From Corynebacterium provencense (GTDB lineage: Bacteria > Actinomycetota > Actinomycetes > Mycobacteriales > Mycobacteriaceae): a stretch of 64,000 nucleotides of DNA. The notes below the pieces were generated by a model. It was not told the origin of the DNA. It saw only the letters and a program-made list of their open reading frames with translations, and made no database searches. Shown here piece by piece: positions 42,934 through 52,478 of the stretch. The position numbers and the translations under genes are program-made. The stretch spans positions 1,200,858 to 1,264,857 of the forward strand of contig LT160592.1 in the NCBI GenBank assembly GCA_900049755.1. The letters run 5' to 3'. How positions within the stretch are numbered: position 1 is the stretch's first letter; each line of letters starts with the position of its first letter.

Positions 42934-43446
42934 TGCTGTGATGTGGATCCCACTATGCCACCGCTGTCGAAAGAATTGTCCGGGAAAATAAGCACGGGGG
43001 TGAAGTACGCGTCACAGAGGGGCTTTAACAGTGTTGCGCCACACACTTTTGCGGGTGGCTTTCCGGACCGGCCAGCCGCCGGCCGGGCTGTGACCGGGCT
43101 GTGGAAGTGTGGTGTCGGGAGTGGTGGAAAAAGGTGGGAGGACGGTGGCACACCGCCGCGTACACCGCCGACCGGGAATTCCAGGTGCCATGTCAGTGCA
43201 GGTCAGAGAATGTTCACCCGGGAGATGGAACTGTGGCGGTGCGCTCGGGCTGTGCTCGCGGTGCGGTGGCGGTGCGCTCGCTGTGCGGTGGCGTCCCACC
43301 CCTGCGCCCTGACCGGGTGACACCGGCGAGATCGCCGGAGCCGGAATTTCCCCACTTTTCCTGCGCCGGGGGTGGTGGACAATGCAGGTGCTCTGGTAAG
43401 TGACGACCGCCGGCCGGCACCCGTTGAGGGCCGGCCGTCCCCCGGT
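42934..43446. other. Intergenic region between prpD and the opp operon
   Basis: About 500 bp without a supportable gene. It holds the prp promoter region at the left, GC-rich imperfect repeats around GCGGTGCGCTCG (43234-43295), and a strong hairpin at 43405-43438. Open frames here have no ribosome sites or family matches. Confidence 0.5.
43405..43438 (-). terminator. Hairpin downstream of the opp operon
   Basis: GGCCGGC and GCCGGCC arms within 43405-43438 form a long GC stem with a loop around AACGGGT, just past the stop of the last opp gene (43447). There is no T-tract. Confidence 0.5.
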
Positions 43447-45192
43447 TCAGCCCTGGTACAGCGGCAGGGAACTGCCGGGGATCGAGTCGATGAGGTGACG
43501 CGTGTACTCCTGCTCCGGCGTCTCGAACAGGGCGTCCGTCTCCCTTCTCTCCACGATCCTGCCGTTACGCATGACCAGGGTCTCGTCCGCGATCTGTTTG
43601 ACCACCGCAAGGTCATGGGTGATGAACAGGTAGGTCAGCCCGGTGTCCCGCTGCAGCTCGTTGAGCAGTGCCAGGATCTGCGACTGGACCAGCACGTCCA
43701 GTGCACTGACCGCCTCGTCGAGGATCAGCGCCTCCGGGCCCAGGGCCAGCGCCCGCGCGATGGCGACACGCTGCCGCTGCCCGCCGGACAGCTCGCCGGG
43801 GTACCGGGACAACATCGACGACGGCATCGCAACCCGGTCAAGCAGCTCACGGACCCGCTTCTCCCGGTCCCGGGCAGACCCCACCCCGTGGACCTTCAAG
43901 GGCTCCGCGATGGTGTTGAACACCGAGTACATCGGGTCGACCGAGCCGTACGGGTTCTGGAACACCGGCTGCACCCGACGGCGGAACGCCAGTTCCCCCG
44001 CCTTGTCCAGTCCGGTGACGTCGGTACCGTCGAAGGTCACCGTGCCCCGCGTCGGTTCCAGCAGACCGAGCACCATCTGTGCCACGGTCGACTTACCCGA
44101 CCCGGACTCGCCGACCAGCGCGAGCGTGCGTCCGCGCCGCAGGAAGAAACTGACGTCCTCCGCCGCGGTGAACTGCTTCTTCCGCCACGGGCGGTCCCCG
44201 GCGACCTCGTAGATCTTCGTCAGCCCGGACACCTCGATGAGGTTCGGTGTGCTGTCCCCTGACGTGCCCGACGTGCCCGACGTGCCTGACGTGCCTGCCG
44301 GGCCTGACGGCGCCACCGGGGCAGCGTCCTTCAGCGGCTCCTCCAGCTTCAGGTCGACGCGGCGGGCCGCCACCGACGGGGCGGACGCCACGAGCTTCTT
44401 CGTGTACGGGTGCCGTGGATCCTGCAGGATCTCCAGGGAGGGACCGGTCTCCACGATCCTGCCCTGGCTCATCACGATGATCCGCTGGGCGCGCTCTGCG
44501 GCCAGGCCCAGGTCATGGGTGATGAGCAGGACAGCCGTACCCAGCTCCCGGGTGAGCCCCTGAAGATGGTCGAGGATCTGCTGCTGCACCGTCACATCCA
44601 GAGCCGAGGTCGGCTCATCGGCGATGAGGAGGCGGGGACGGGCGGCCAGTCCGCAGGCGATGAGGGCACGCTGCCGCTGACCACCGGAGAACTGGTGGGG
44701 GTACTGGTTGATCCGGCGTTCCGCATCGGTGAGACCCGCCTCCTCCATGAGCTCGACGGCCCGGGTGTGGGCGGCCGAACCGGTGGCGACGTTGTTCGCC
44801 TTCAGAGCCTCCTTGATGTGGTGGCCGATCGACCACACCGGGTTGAGGTTGCTCATGGGGTCCTGGGGGACCAGGCCCACCTCCGAGCCACGGATCTCCG
44901 TGAAACCACGCTCACTGAGATGGGTGATGTCACGGCCGTCGAAGGTGATGGTCCCCCCGGTGACCCGCCCGCCGCCCGGCAGCAGCCCCATGATGCTCAT
45001 GGCGGTCGTCGACTTCCCGGAACCGGACTCGCCCACCACGGCGACGGTCTCCCCGGGCCAGATGTCGAAACTGACGTCGGCGACCGTAGGCAGCGGGTTC
45101 TTCGGAGTACCGAAGGCGATGGAGACATCGCGCATCGACAGGAGGGGGAAGTCGCCGGAGGTGCTGTGGTCGTTGACTGTGGCGTCACTCAT
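43447..45192 (-). CDS. Oligopeptide ABC transporter, fused ATPase (OppD-OppF type)
   Basis: The 581-residue protein contains two complete ABC ATPase domains, as in the single-chain OppDF of actinobacteria. Domain 1 (about residues 15-275): Walker A GESGSGKST, signature FSGGQRQRALIA, Walker B LLIADEPTSALD. Domain 2 (about 330-575): Walker A GESGSGKST, signature LSGGQRQRVAIA, Walker B ALILDEAVSALD; its Walker B Glu is followed by AVSALD instead of PTSALD. The domains are joined by a linker with repeated GTS units (minisatellite 44261-44299). It powers peptide import with the permeases upstream, whose gene it overlaps by 4 bp (ATGA). Confidence 0.93.
   Translation of the reverse strand: MSDATVNDHSTSGDFPLLSMRDVSIAFGTPKNPLPTVADVSFDIWPGETVAVVGESGSGKSTTAMSIMGLLPGGGRVTGGTITFDGRDITHLSERGFTEIRGSEVGLVPQDPMSNLNPVWSIGHHIKEALKANNVATGSAAHTRAVELMEEAGLTDAERRINQYPHQFSGGQRQRALIACGLAARPRLLIADEPTSALDVTVQQQILDHLQGLTRELGTAVLLITHDLGLAAERAQRIIVMSQGRIVETGPSLEILQDPRHPYTKKLVASAPSVAARRVDLKLEEPLKDAAPVAPSGPAGTSGTSGTSGTSGDSTPNLIEVSGLTKIYEVAGDRPWRKKQFTAAEDVSFFLRRGRTLALVGESGSGKSTVAQMVLGLLEPTRGTVTFDGTDVTGLDKAGELAFRRRVQPVFQNPYGSVDPMYSVFNTIAEPLKVHGVGSARDREKRVRELLDRVAMPSSMLSRYPGELSGGQRQRVAIARALALGPEALILDEAVSALDVLVQSQILALLNELQRDTGLTYLFITHDLAVVKQIADETLVMRNGRIVERRETDALFETPEQEYTRHLIDSIPGSSLPLYQG
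44261..44299 (-). repeat. 9-bp minisatellite in the linker of the fused ATPase
   Basis: About four copies of a GACGTGCCC-type unit (plus strand) encode GTS repeats between the two ATPase domains. Confidence 0.75.
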
Positions 45193-46208
45193 CGGGTGCG
45201 CTCCTTCGGGTCGAGGGCGTCCTTGAGGGTGTCACCGAGCAGGATGAACCCCAGCACGGTGAGGGCCAGGGCGCCGGCCGGGTAGAAGAGGATCTCCGGG
45301 GCGATCCGCAGGGTCGACTGGGCGGTGGAGATGTCGTTGCCCCAGGAGACCGTCTCCGGTGGCAGACCGATGCCCAGGTAGGACAGGGTCGCTTCGGCGA
45401 CGATGTAGATACCCAGGTTGGTCGTCGTCATCACGATGATCGGTGCCAGACAGTTCGGCAGGATGTGACGGACGAGGATGGCGACCCGGGACAGTCCGAG
45501 GGCGCGGGACGCCTGGACGTAGTCGTTGTTCTTCGCCTGCATCACCGCCCCACGGACCATGCGCGCCATCTGCGGCCAGCCGAACAGCGACAGCACCAGC
45601 ACCACCGTCCAGGTGGTGCGGACCTCGAAGGCCTGCATGAGCACGATGCCGGCGAGCAGCAGCGGGATGGCGAAGAAGATGTCGGTGATGCGGGAGAGCA
45701 GGGCGTCCACCCAGCCGCCGAGGTACCCGGCCAGGGAACCGACGATGATACCGACGAGGGTCACCGCGAGTGTGGTGAGGACGCCGGTGGTCACCGACGC
45801 GCGGGCACCGTAGACCGTGCGGGCGTAGACGTCGTAGCCCTGCTGGGTGAACCCGAAGGGGTGGCCCGGGGCCGCGCCCTCCAACGAATCCTCCAGCCGG
45901 GCGGCACGTGGGTCGGTCCCGGAGAACAGTCCGGGGAAGACCGTGACGAGAAGGACGACGGCGATGATGATGACGGAGACCCAGAACATGGGCCGGCGCC
46001 GCAGCCTGAGCCACGCCGACCCCCAGAAGCCCCGGGGGGCCTCGTCGGGGAGTCGCTGGTCACGGGTGAGGACGTCGGAGGTCTCGACCTCGGCGACCCA
46101 TCTGCCCCCACGGGGCAGCGGGTCAGGACGCGTCGTTGCTGTGGAACTTCCGGCACCGGTGGAACTGCCGGGACCGGTACCGGTGGTGGTGCTGTGCGGG
46201 TCAGACAT
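45189..46208 (-). CDS. Oligopeptide ABC transporter, permease (OppC type)
   Basis: The 339-residue membrane protein has a long hydrophilic Ser/Thr/Gly-rich N-terminal tail (about 65 residues), then six hydrophobic segments. The EAA loop, which contacts the ATPase, reads YVQASRALGLSRVAILVRHILPN. An N-terminal segment FWGSAWLRLRRRPMFWVSVIIIAVV is typical of OppC/DppC. It pairs with the OppB-type permease, whose gene overlaps it by 8 bp. The solute is likely a peptide; exact specificity is unknown. Confidence 0.92.
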   Translation of the reverse strand: MSDPHSTTTGTGPGSSTGAGSSTATTRPDPLPRGGRWVAEVETSDVLTRDQRLPDEAPRGFWGSAWLRLRRRPMFWVSVIIIAVVLLVTVFPGLFSGTDPRAARLEDSLEGAAPGHPFGFTQQGYDVYARTVYGARASVTTGVLTTLAVTLVGIIVGSLAGYLGGWVDALLSRITDIFFAIPLLLAGIVLMQAFEVRTTWTVVLVLSLFGWPQMARMVRGAVMQAKNNDYVQASRALGLSRVAILVRHILPNCLAPIIVMTTTNLGIYIVAEATLSYLGIGLPPETVSWGNDISTAQSTLRIAPEILFYPAGALALTVLGFILLGDTLKDALDPKERTR

Positions 46209-47127
46209 AGCGGATCCTGGGGTCTAGGAGGGCGTAGAGCAGGTCGATGAGAAGGTTGGAGAGCACGAAGATGATCACCAGGACGGTGACCACGCTGACC
46301 ACCGTCGGGGACTCCCCGAGCTTCACGGCCTCGAAGAGAAGTCCGCCGACACCGTGGATGTTGAAGATGCCCTCGGTGACGATGGCGCCGCCCAGCAGGG
46401 CCGCGAAGTCCGCGCCGATGAAGGTCACGACCGGGATCAGTGAGTTCCTGAGCACGTGCGCGGTGATCACCTTCGGGCGGGACAGTCCCCGGGCCGAGGC
46501 GGTACGGACGTAGTCGGCGCGCAGGTTCTGGGCGACCTCCGACCGGGTGAGCCGGAGAACGTAGGCGAAGGACACCAGCCCCAGCACGAACGCCGGCAAC
46601 AACAGGCGGGTGAAGGAACCGTGGGAGCCGACGGTCGGCGGGACGATGCCCCACTGGATACCGAAGAGGAACTGTCCGACGAAGCCGAGGACGAACACCG
46701 GTACGGCGATGATGACCAGGGAGACGACCAGCAGGGTGGAGTCGAACCAGCCGCCCTTCTTCAGACCGGCGACGACGCCGAAGCCGACGCCGAAGACCGT
46801 CTCGATGACCAGTGCCATCACCGCAAGTTTGACGGTGATGGGGAAGGCCTCGGCGAGGACCTCGGTGACCGGTCGGCCCGAGAAGGTCAGTCCGAGGTCA
46901 CCCTGGAAGATTCCGCCGAGGTAGAGCAGGTACTGGACGATGAACGGCCGGTCCAGATGGTACTGCTCGCGGATGGAGTCGAGCACCGCGGGATCCGCGG
47001 CCTTGTCCCCCGCGAGAGCGAGAACCGGGTCACCTGGGGTGAGGAAGACCATCGCGTAGATGAGGAATGTCGCTCCGAGGAAGACCGGAATCAGCTGGAG
47101 GAGACGTTTTCCGAGATACCACCACAT
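46201..47127 (-). CDS. Oligopeptide ABC transporter, permease (OppB type)
   Basis: The 308-residue permease has the OppB/DppB N-terminus MWWYLGKRLLQLIPVFLGATFLIYAM, FLTPGDPVLALAG, six hydrophobic segments and the EAA loop YVRTASARGLSRPKVITAHVLRN. It forms the channel with the OppC-type permease. It starts 1 bp after the stop of the substrate-binding protein gene, so the operon order is binding protein, B, C, fused ATPase, as in C. glutamicum opp-like operons. Confidence 0.93.
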   Translation of the reverse strand: MWWYLGKRLLQLIPVFLGATFLIYAMVFLTPGDPVLALAGDKAADPAVLDSIREQYHLDRPFIVQYLLYLGGIFQGDLGLTFSGRPVTEVLAEAFPITVKLAVMALVIETVFGVGFGVVAGLKKGGWFDSTLLVVSLVIIAVPVFVLGFVGQFLFGIQWGIVPPTVGSHGSFTRLLLPAFVLGLVSFAYVLRLTRSEVAQNLRADYVRTASARGLSRPKVITAHVLRNSLIPVVTFIGADFAALLGGAIVTEGIFNIHGVGGLLFEAVKLGESPTVVSVVTVLVIIFVLSNLLIDLLYALLDPRIRYV

Positions 47128-47128
47128 G

Positions 47129-48805
47129 TCAGTTCACGTCCTTCGTGATCTCGGTGTAGACGGGCATGCCCAGCCAACCCGACTGCACGTTGTGCAGTTT
47201 CGGGCTCCAGGCGGTGGACGCCGCGTAGTACCACAGCGGGATCTGGGGCAGGTCCTTCATGAGGATCGCCTGCGCCCGGTTGTAGACGGGCTGGGCCTGC
47301 TGCGCGTCGGGCTGTGCCGCGGCATCCGCCAGGAGGCGGTCGAACTCGGGGTTGGAGTAGTCACCGTCGTTGGAGGAGTCCCCCGTCCGGTAGTTGGACA
47401 CGAGGAAGGACGCGATCGACGGGTAGTCGGCGTTCCACCCGGACCTGAACGCCGCGTCGACGGTGCGGTTGACCACGTCGTCACGCATGGCCTTGAAGGT
47501 CGGGTAGGCCTTGCCGACGGCGTCGATACCGAGGTTCTGCCGGATGCTGTTGGTCACCGCCTCGACCCACTGCTGGTGACCGCCGTCGGCGTTGTAGGCG
47601 ATCTCGAACTTCTGTCCGCCCCACGGGCTGATCCTGTCGGCCTGCGCCCACAGTTCCTTCGCCTTCTCGGGCTGGTAGGTCAGTACCTCCTTGCCCGGGA
47701 TGTCGGGGAGTCCGCCGGCGAGTGTGGGGGCGCCGAAATCCTCGGCGATGCGTCGGGTACCGAAGTACACCTTGTCGATGACGAGCTGCCGGTCGATGGA
47801 CATGGAGATCGCGGCGCGTCGCAGCCTGCCCTCCTCGTCGGGACCGAAACCGGGCAGACTCTCCGGGATGGTGAAGTTCTGGATCGCGGCGTAGGGCTTG
47901 TCGTCGTGACTGTCGGGGAAATCCTCGGTGTACGTCGGGTACGCCTCCGGTGACACACTTTCACGCATGTGGTCGAGATCCCCGGACTGCAGGTCCGCGT
48001 AGGCGGTGTTCAGTGAGGAGTACATGACGAACGCGATCCCGGGGTTCTTCGCCGGGGTGTCACCGGGGTAGTCCGGGTTGGCGCGCAGGGTGATGGAGAC
48101 ATTGTGCTGCCAGGCGTCATCCCCGTCCATCATGTACGGTCCGTTGCCGACCGGGTGGGCGCCGAAGGCGTCCATGTCCTCGAAGGCGACGGAGGGCAGT
48201 GGGGCGAAGGCGGAGAAACCGAGGAGGGAGACGAAGGAGGAGTCCGGGGCGGAGAGGGTGATCGTGAACTCGGTGTCGCTGATCTTCCGCAGGCCGGACA
48301 TGGTCTCCGCGGTCGGTTCGACGGTCACGTTGCCGTCGGCGTCTGTCTCCCCGGCAACGTCGGTGTAGCCCTTGATCGGTGCGAAGAAGGCCGACTGCAG
48401 CTGCGCGTGCTCCGGCTGGACCGCCCAGTTCCAGGCGTTGATGAAGGAGTCGGAGGTGACCCGTTCCCCGTTCGTGAAGGTCCAGTCGTCGCGGAGCCTG
48501 ACACGGAAGGAGGTCGAGTTGTCGTTGGGGGTGATCGACTCGGCCACGCCCATGCGAACCTCCCCGTCGGGGGTGTATTCGGCCAGGCCGGTGAAGAGGT
48601 TCTCGATGACCTGCCCGCCGTTGACCTCGTTCGTGTTGGACGGGACCAGCGGGTTCTGGGGTTCACCGCCGAAGAAACTGATGTACTCGTCGGGGACCCG
48701 GTCGGAGTTGTCCGCGCAGGCCGCGGTGGCGAACACGACGGACAGACAGGCGAAAAGTGCCGTGATGAGGCGGGGTATGTGCCCGGGGAGCCGGGTGTGA
48801 CTCAT
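47129..48805 (-). CDS. Oligopeptide ABC transporter, substrate-binding lipoprotein (OppA type)
   Basis: The start is ATG 48805 (AAAGG 7 nt upstream). The 558-residue product has a lipoprotein signal with FATAAC, so it is anchored outside the membrane. It is a family 5 extracellular solute-binding protein: YISFFGGEPQNPLVPSNTNE, then FTGLAEYTPDGEVRMGVAESI, with the conserved segment RRAAISMSIDRQLVIDKVYFG and, near the end, QIPLWYYAASTAWSPKLHNVQ. It captures peptides for the permease. A stretch of direct repeats (GTGAGACGCCGACAG-type, 48880-48910) lies upstream. It is the first gene of the operon and is divergent from purC. Confidence 0.93.
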   Translation of the reverse strand: MSHTRLPGHIPRLITALFACLSVVFATAACADNSDRVPDEYISFFGGEPQNPLVPSNTNEVNGGQVIENLFTGLAEYTPDGEVRMGVAESITPNDNSTSFRVRLRDDWTFTNGERVTSDSFINAWNWAVQPEHAQLQSAFFAPIKGYTDVAGETDADGNVTVEPTAETMSGLRKISDTEFTITLSAPDSSFVSLLGFSAFAPLPSVAFEDMDAFGAHPVGNGPYMMDGDDAWQHNVSITLRANPDYPGDTPAKNPGIAFVMYSSLNTAYADLQSGDLDHMRESVSPEAYPTYTEDFPDSHDDKPYAAIQNFTIPESLPGFGPDEEGRLRRAAISMSIDRQLVIDKVYFGTRRIAEDFGAPTLAGGLPDIPGKEVLTYQPEKAKELWAQADRISPWGGQKFEIAYNADGGHQQWVEAVTNSIRQNLGIDAVGKAYPTFKAMRDDVVNRTVDAAFRSGWNADYPSIASFLVSNYRTGDSSNDGDYSNPEFDRLLADAAAQPDAQQAQPVYNRAQAILMKDLPQIPLWYYAASTAWSPKLHNVQSGWLGMPVYTEITKDVN

Positions 48806-49030
48806 GGTGTGCCTTTCATGGGTGGGAGAGGTCGGAGGGATCTGGTGAGGGGTTACTGGACTTCCGGTGCAGCGCCGCCGACAGCGGTGAGACGCCGACA
48901 GTGGTGAGACGCGGACCACAGCCACCTTAGAGTTACCAGGGAGTCACCGGGGATTCATCCGGGAGAACAAGATGTGACGGCCGCCACGCCACCGGAGAGT
49001 GTCCACGTGGAGTTCAGTCCACAGGCGGGC

Positions 49031-49036
49031 TAGACT
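49031..49036 (+). promoter_or_regulatory. -10 hexamer of purC (leaderless type)
   Basis: TAGACT ends 8 nt before the purC ATG. Confidence 0.5.
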
Positions 49037-49044
49037 TTGCCCCC

Positions 49045-49944
49045 ATGCGACCTGACTTGTCCGAGTACACGCACTTTTCCGCAGGTAAAGTGCGCGAGAT
49101 CTACGAGATCGACGACACAACTCTGCTGATGGTGGCCACCGACCGGATTTCCGCCTACGACTACGTCCTGGACACCGACATCCCGGACAAGGGGCGGGTC
49201 CTCACCGCGATGAGCGACTTCTTCTTCGACGCGCTCGACTTCCCCAACCACCTCGCCGGCGGGGCGGACGACGAACGGATCCCCGAAAAGGTCGTCGGGC
49301 GGGCCATGGTCTGCCGGAAACTGGACATGCTCCCCTTCGAATGCGTGGTCCGTGGATACCTCACCGGATCAGGCCTCGCCGAGTACCGGGAGAACGGTGC
49401 CGTGTGCGGGGTGGAACTCCCCGAGGGTCTCACCGAGGCCTCCAGGCTCCCCGAACCGATCTTCACTCCGGCGACCAAGGCCGAGATCGGCGACCACGAC
49501 GAGAACGTGACCTTCGCCAGGGTCGTCTCCGACCTGGGCAGGGAGCGGGCCGAGGAACTGCGCGCCGCGTCGGTGAAGATCTACAGCCAGGCTGCGGCCA
49601 TCGCCGCCGACCACGGGATCATCCTCGCGGACACGAAGTTCGAGTTCGGGCTGGACGCCGCGGGCAACCTCGTCCTCGGCGACGAAGTCCTCACCCCGGA
49701 CTCCTCCCGCTACTGGCCGGCCGACACCTACGAGGAGGGGAAGGTCCAGCCGAGCTTCGACAAACAGTACGTCCGCAACTGGCTCACCGGACCGAAGTCC
49801 GGCTGGTCACCGAAATCCCAGACACCCCCTCCGGAACTGCCCGGATCCGTCGTCGAGGCCACCCGCGAACGCTATATCGAGGCCTACGAGAGGATCTCGG
49901 GGAAGCGCTTCGCCGACTGGATCGGCACCTGCGCAGGATACTGA
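49045..49944 (+). CDS. purC: SAICAR synthetase
   Basis: PurC couples CAIR and aspartate with ATP, step 7 of IMP synthesis. The 299-residue protein has the family motifs [55 protein letters not shown] and [14 protein letters not shown]. The length matches actinobacterial PurC. A leaderless-type promoter precedes it. The oligopeptidase B gene follows 88 bp downstream with its own -10-like TACGAT at 50019-50024, so purC may be transcribed alone. Confidence 0.96.
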   Translation: MRPDLSEYTHFSAGKVREIYEIDDTTLLMVATDRISAYDYVLDTDIPDKGRVLTAMSDFFFDALDFPNHLAGGADDERIPEKVVGRAMVCRKLDMLPFECVVRGYLTGSGLAEYRENGAVCGVELPEGLTEASRLPEPIFTPATKAEIGDHDENVTFARVVSDLGRERAEELRAASVKIYSQAAAIAADHGIILADTKFEFGLDAAGNLVLGDEVLTPDSSRYWPADTYEEGKVQPSFDKQYVRNWLTGPKSGWSPKSQTPPPELPGSVVEATRERYIEAYERISGKRFADWIGTCAGY

Positions 49945-50018
49945 CCGCAGGCCCAGAAAGGGGCCGGGGCGGACTCCGGGGAAGAGGCCGGTGCAGAGGT
50001 CGGTGCAGAGTCCGGGGC

Positions 50019-50024
50019 TACGAT
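50019..50024 (+). promoter_or_regulatory. -10 hexamer of ptrB (leaderless type)
   Basis: TACGAT ends 8 nt before the ATG at 50033. Confidence 0.45.
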
Positions 50025-50032
50025 CGGGATCC

Positions 50033-52264
50033 ATGGATTCCGAACACCGGCCCGACAGTTCCCCGACACCGTCCCCGGAGCCGCCGGTCGCGGCGAAGGT
50101 CCCGTACACCCGCACCTTCCACGGCCGTGACTTCGTCGACAACTACGAATGGCTCCGGGACAAGGGCGACCCCGCGGTACGCGCCTACCTCGACGAGGAG
50201 AACGCCTACACCCGGGCCCGCACCAGTCACCTGACTCCCCTGGAGGACGCCGTCTTCACCGAGGTGAAGTCACGTATCCGGGAGACGGACATGTCCCTTC
50301 CCGTGCGCTCGGGCCCCTGGTGGTACTTCTCCAGGACCGAGGAAGGGAAGAGCTACGGCACGATGTGCCGCATCCCCGTACGGGACAGCGGGGACGCCGA
50401 CCCCTGGACACCCCCGGAGATCATCCCCGGGCATGCGGCCCCCGACGAGCAGGTCATCCTGGACAGCAATGACCTGGCGGAGGGACACGAGTTCTTCAGC
50501 CTCGGGGCGGCCTCCGTCACACTCGACGGACGCTACCTGGCCTACTCCGTCGACGTGACCGGTGACGAACGGTTCGACCTGCGTGTGAAGGACCTCTCCA
50601 CCGGGGAACTTCTCGACGACCGGATCGACGGAATCTCCTACGGCGCGACGTGGGTGGGGGACTCGTGGCTTTTCTACCAGCGGGTCGATGAGGCGTGGCG
50701 TCCCCACGAGGTGTGGCGTCACAGGATCGGCACCCCGGTCTCCGAGGACGTGAGGATCTTCCACGAAGACGACGAGCACTTCTGGGTCGGGGTGGGGGTG
50801 ACCCGCTCGGAACGCTACCTTCTGGTGTCCACGGCGTCGAAGACCACCAGCGAGACCTGGTACCTCGACCTCGGAGACTCGGCCGGAGACTCGGCCGGAG
50901 ACTCGGCCGGGGACTCATCCGGAGACTCGGCCGGGGGCGAACTGACCTGTGTGCGTCCCCGGGAACAGGGGGTGCAGTACGACGTCGACCACGCCGTGGT
51001 CGACGGTGAAGACTGGTGGCTGGTGCTCCACGACTCTCTCGCCCACAGGCCCAACGGTGAGCTCGGACGTTGCAGGGTCGGCACGGTAGGGGACCTCGAC
51101 GCCCTGGAGGTGATGGTCCCCCACCGTGACGACCGGCGTGTGGAGGGGGTCGACGTGTTCTCCGACCACATCGTGCTCGCCACCCGCGACAACGGGGTGG
51201 AGAAGCTGTCGCTGATGACACTCGGTGAACACGGTGCGCACTGGGGCACCTTCGAACCCGTGGAATTCGATGAAGAGCTCTACTCGGCGGGCACCACCGG
51301 CAACTCGGAGTGGGAGTCCCCGGTACTCCGGATCAGCTACACGAGCTATGTCACACCGGCACAGGTGTGGGAGATCGACCTGTCCACCGGACGACGGGTG
51401 CTGCGCAGGCAGCAGGAGGTCCTCGGAGATGTGGACCTCACCCGGTACACGGCGTCCCGCCGGTGGGTCACGGCGTCGGACGGTGCACGGATCCCGGTGT
51501 CCCTGGTCCACCGCACCGATGTGCCGCTGGACCGGGTCAACCCCGTGCTGCTGTACGGGTACGGCTCCTACGAGGCGTGCATGGACCCGTACTTCTCCGT
51601 GTTCCGCCTGTCGATGCTCGACCGCGGGGTCGTGTACGCGGTGGCCCATGTCCGGGGTGGTGGAGAAATGGGACGTACCTGGTACGAGCAGGGCAGGGGA
51701 CTGCACAAGAAGAACACTTTCACGGACTTCATCGCTGTGGCCGACGATCTGCTCGACTCCGGAATGACCGCTCCCGACCGCATGGTCGCCGAGGGAGGAT
51801 CGGCAGGGGGACTGCTGATGGGGGCGGTGGCGAACGCCGCTCCCGACAGGTTCGCGGGGATCGAGGCGGTGGTGCCCTTCGTCGACCCCCTGACGTCGAT
51901 GCTGCGGCCGGACCTGCCGCTGACCGTGACGGAGTGGGAGGAGTGGGGTGACCCGTTCCACGACCCCGAGGTCTACGACTACATGGCGTCCTATTCCCCC
52001 TACGAGAACGTCACCGCGCAGAGGTACCCGGCGATTCTCGCGGTGAGCGGTTTCAACGACACCCGGGTGCTCTACGTGGAGCCCTCGAAGTGGGTCGCGG
52101 CGCTGCGGGCCACGGCGTCCCCGGACTCGGGGGAGATCCTGCTGAAGACCGACATGTCCTCCGGGCACGGGGGAGTGTCGGGCAGGTACGCGAAGTGGCG
52201 GCAGACCGCCTTCGAGATCGCATGGGAGCTCGACCGCATGGGGGCGACAGAACTTCTGCCCTGA
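50033..52264 (+). CDS. ptrB: Oligopeptidase B (S9 family)
   Basis: This cytosolic serine oligopeptidase cleaves short peptides after basic residues. From ATG 50033 the 743-residue protein has the N-terminal beta-propeller (start VPYTRTFHGRDFVDNYEWLRDKGD) and the C-terminal alpha/beta-hydrolase domain with LLYGYGSYEACMDPYFS, nucleophile Ser in EGGSAGGLLMG, Asp in SGFNDTRVLY and His in SSGHGGVSGRY. It is longer than E. coli PtrB (686), partly because a loop of the propeller carries repeated GDSA units (minisatellite 50873-50934). The purC-ptrB-dctA order is the same as in C. glutamicum. Confidence 0.93.
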   Translation: MDSEHRPDSSPTPSPEPPVAAKVPYTRTFHGRDFVDNYEWLRDKGDPAVRAYLDEENAYTRARTSHLTPLEDAVFTEVKSRIRETDMSLPVRSGPWWYFSRTEEGKSYGTMCRIPVRDSGDADPWTPPEIIPGHAAPDEQVILDSNDLAEGHEFFSLGAASVTLDGRYLAYSVDVTGDERFDLRVKDLSTGELLDDRIDGISYGATWVGDSWLFYQRVDEAWRPHEVWRHRIGTPVSEDVRIFHEDDEHFWVGVGVTRSERYLLVSTASKTTSETWYLDLGDSAGDSAGDSAGDSSGDSAGGELTCVRPREQGVQYDVDHAVVDGEDWWLVLHDSLAHRPNGELGRCRVGTVGDLDALEVMVPHRDDRRVEGVDVFSDHIVLATRDNGVEKLSLMTLGEHGAHWGTFEPVEFDEELYSAGTTGNSEWESPVLRISYTSYVTPAQVWEIDLSTGRRVLRRQQEVLGDVDLTRYTASRRWVTASDGARIPVSLVHRTDVPLDRVNPVLLYGYGSYEACMDPYFSVFRLSMLDRGVVYAVAHVRGGGEMGRTWYEQGRGLHKKNTFTDFIAVADDLLDSGMTAPDRMVAEGGSAGGLLMGAVANAAPDRFAGIEAVVPFVDPLTSMLRPDLPLTVTEWEEWGDPFHDPEVYDYMASYSPYENVTAQRYPAILAVSGFNDTRVLYVEPSKWVAALRATASPDSGEILLKTDMSSGHGGVSGRYAKWRQTAFEIAWELDRMGATELLP
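50873..50934 (+). repeat. 12-bp minisatellite in ptrB
   Basis: Five copies of GGAGACTCGGCC-type units encode GDSA repeats on a surface loop of the propeller domain. Confidence 0.85.
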
Positions 52265-52478
52265 GAAGGACGCCCTCAGCCACCCCCGCCCACCCTTACC
52301 CGCGACGGGGGTTCCACGGGATGGGGTATTTGGTCCGCTCTGTGGGATGACCTTGCGTGTGAATACTGTTAACCATGAACAATGTGACGCCGCTTATACC
52401 TGAACGGTGGGGGGAGCGGGAGCGGTCGGCGAAAAATCTTTTGGAGCGGGGTCAGATCGGGGGTACCTTTCACCTACT

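Noticed and set aside
42934..43446. Small genes in the prpD-opp gap
   Set aside because: Frames are short, Arg/Gly-rich and lack ribosome sites; the region is better explained by promoter, repeats and a terminator.
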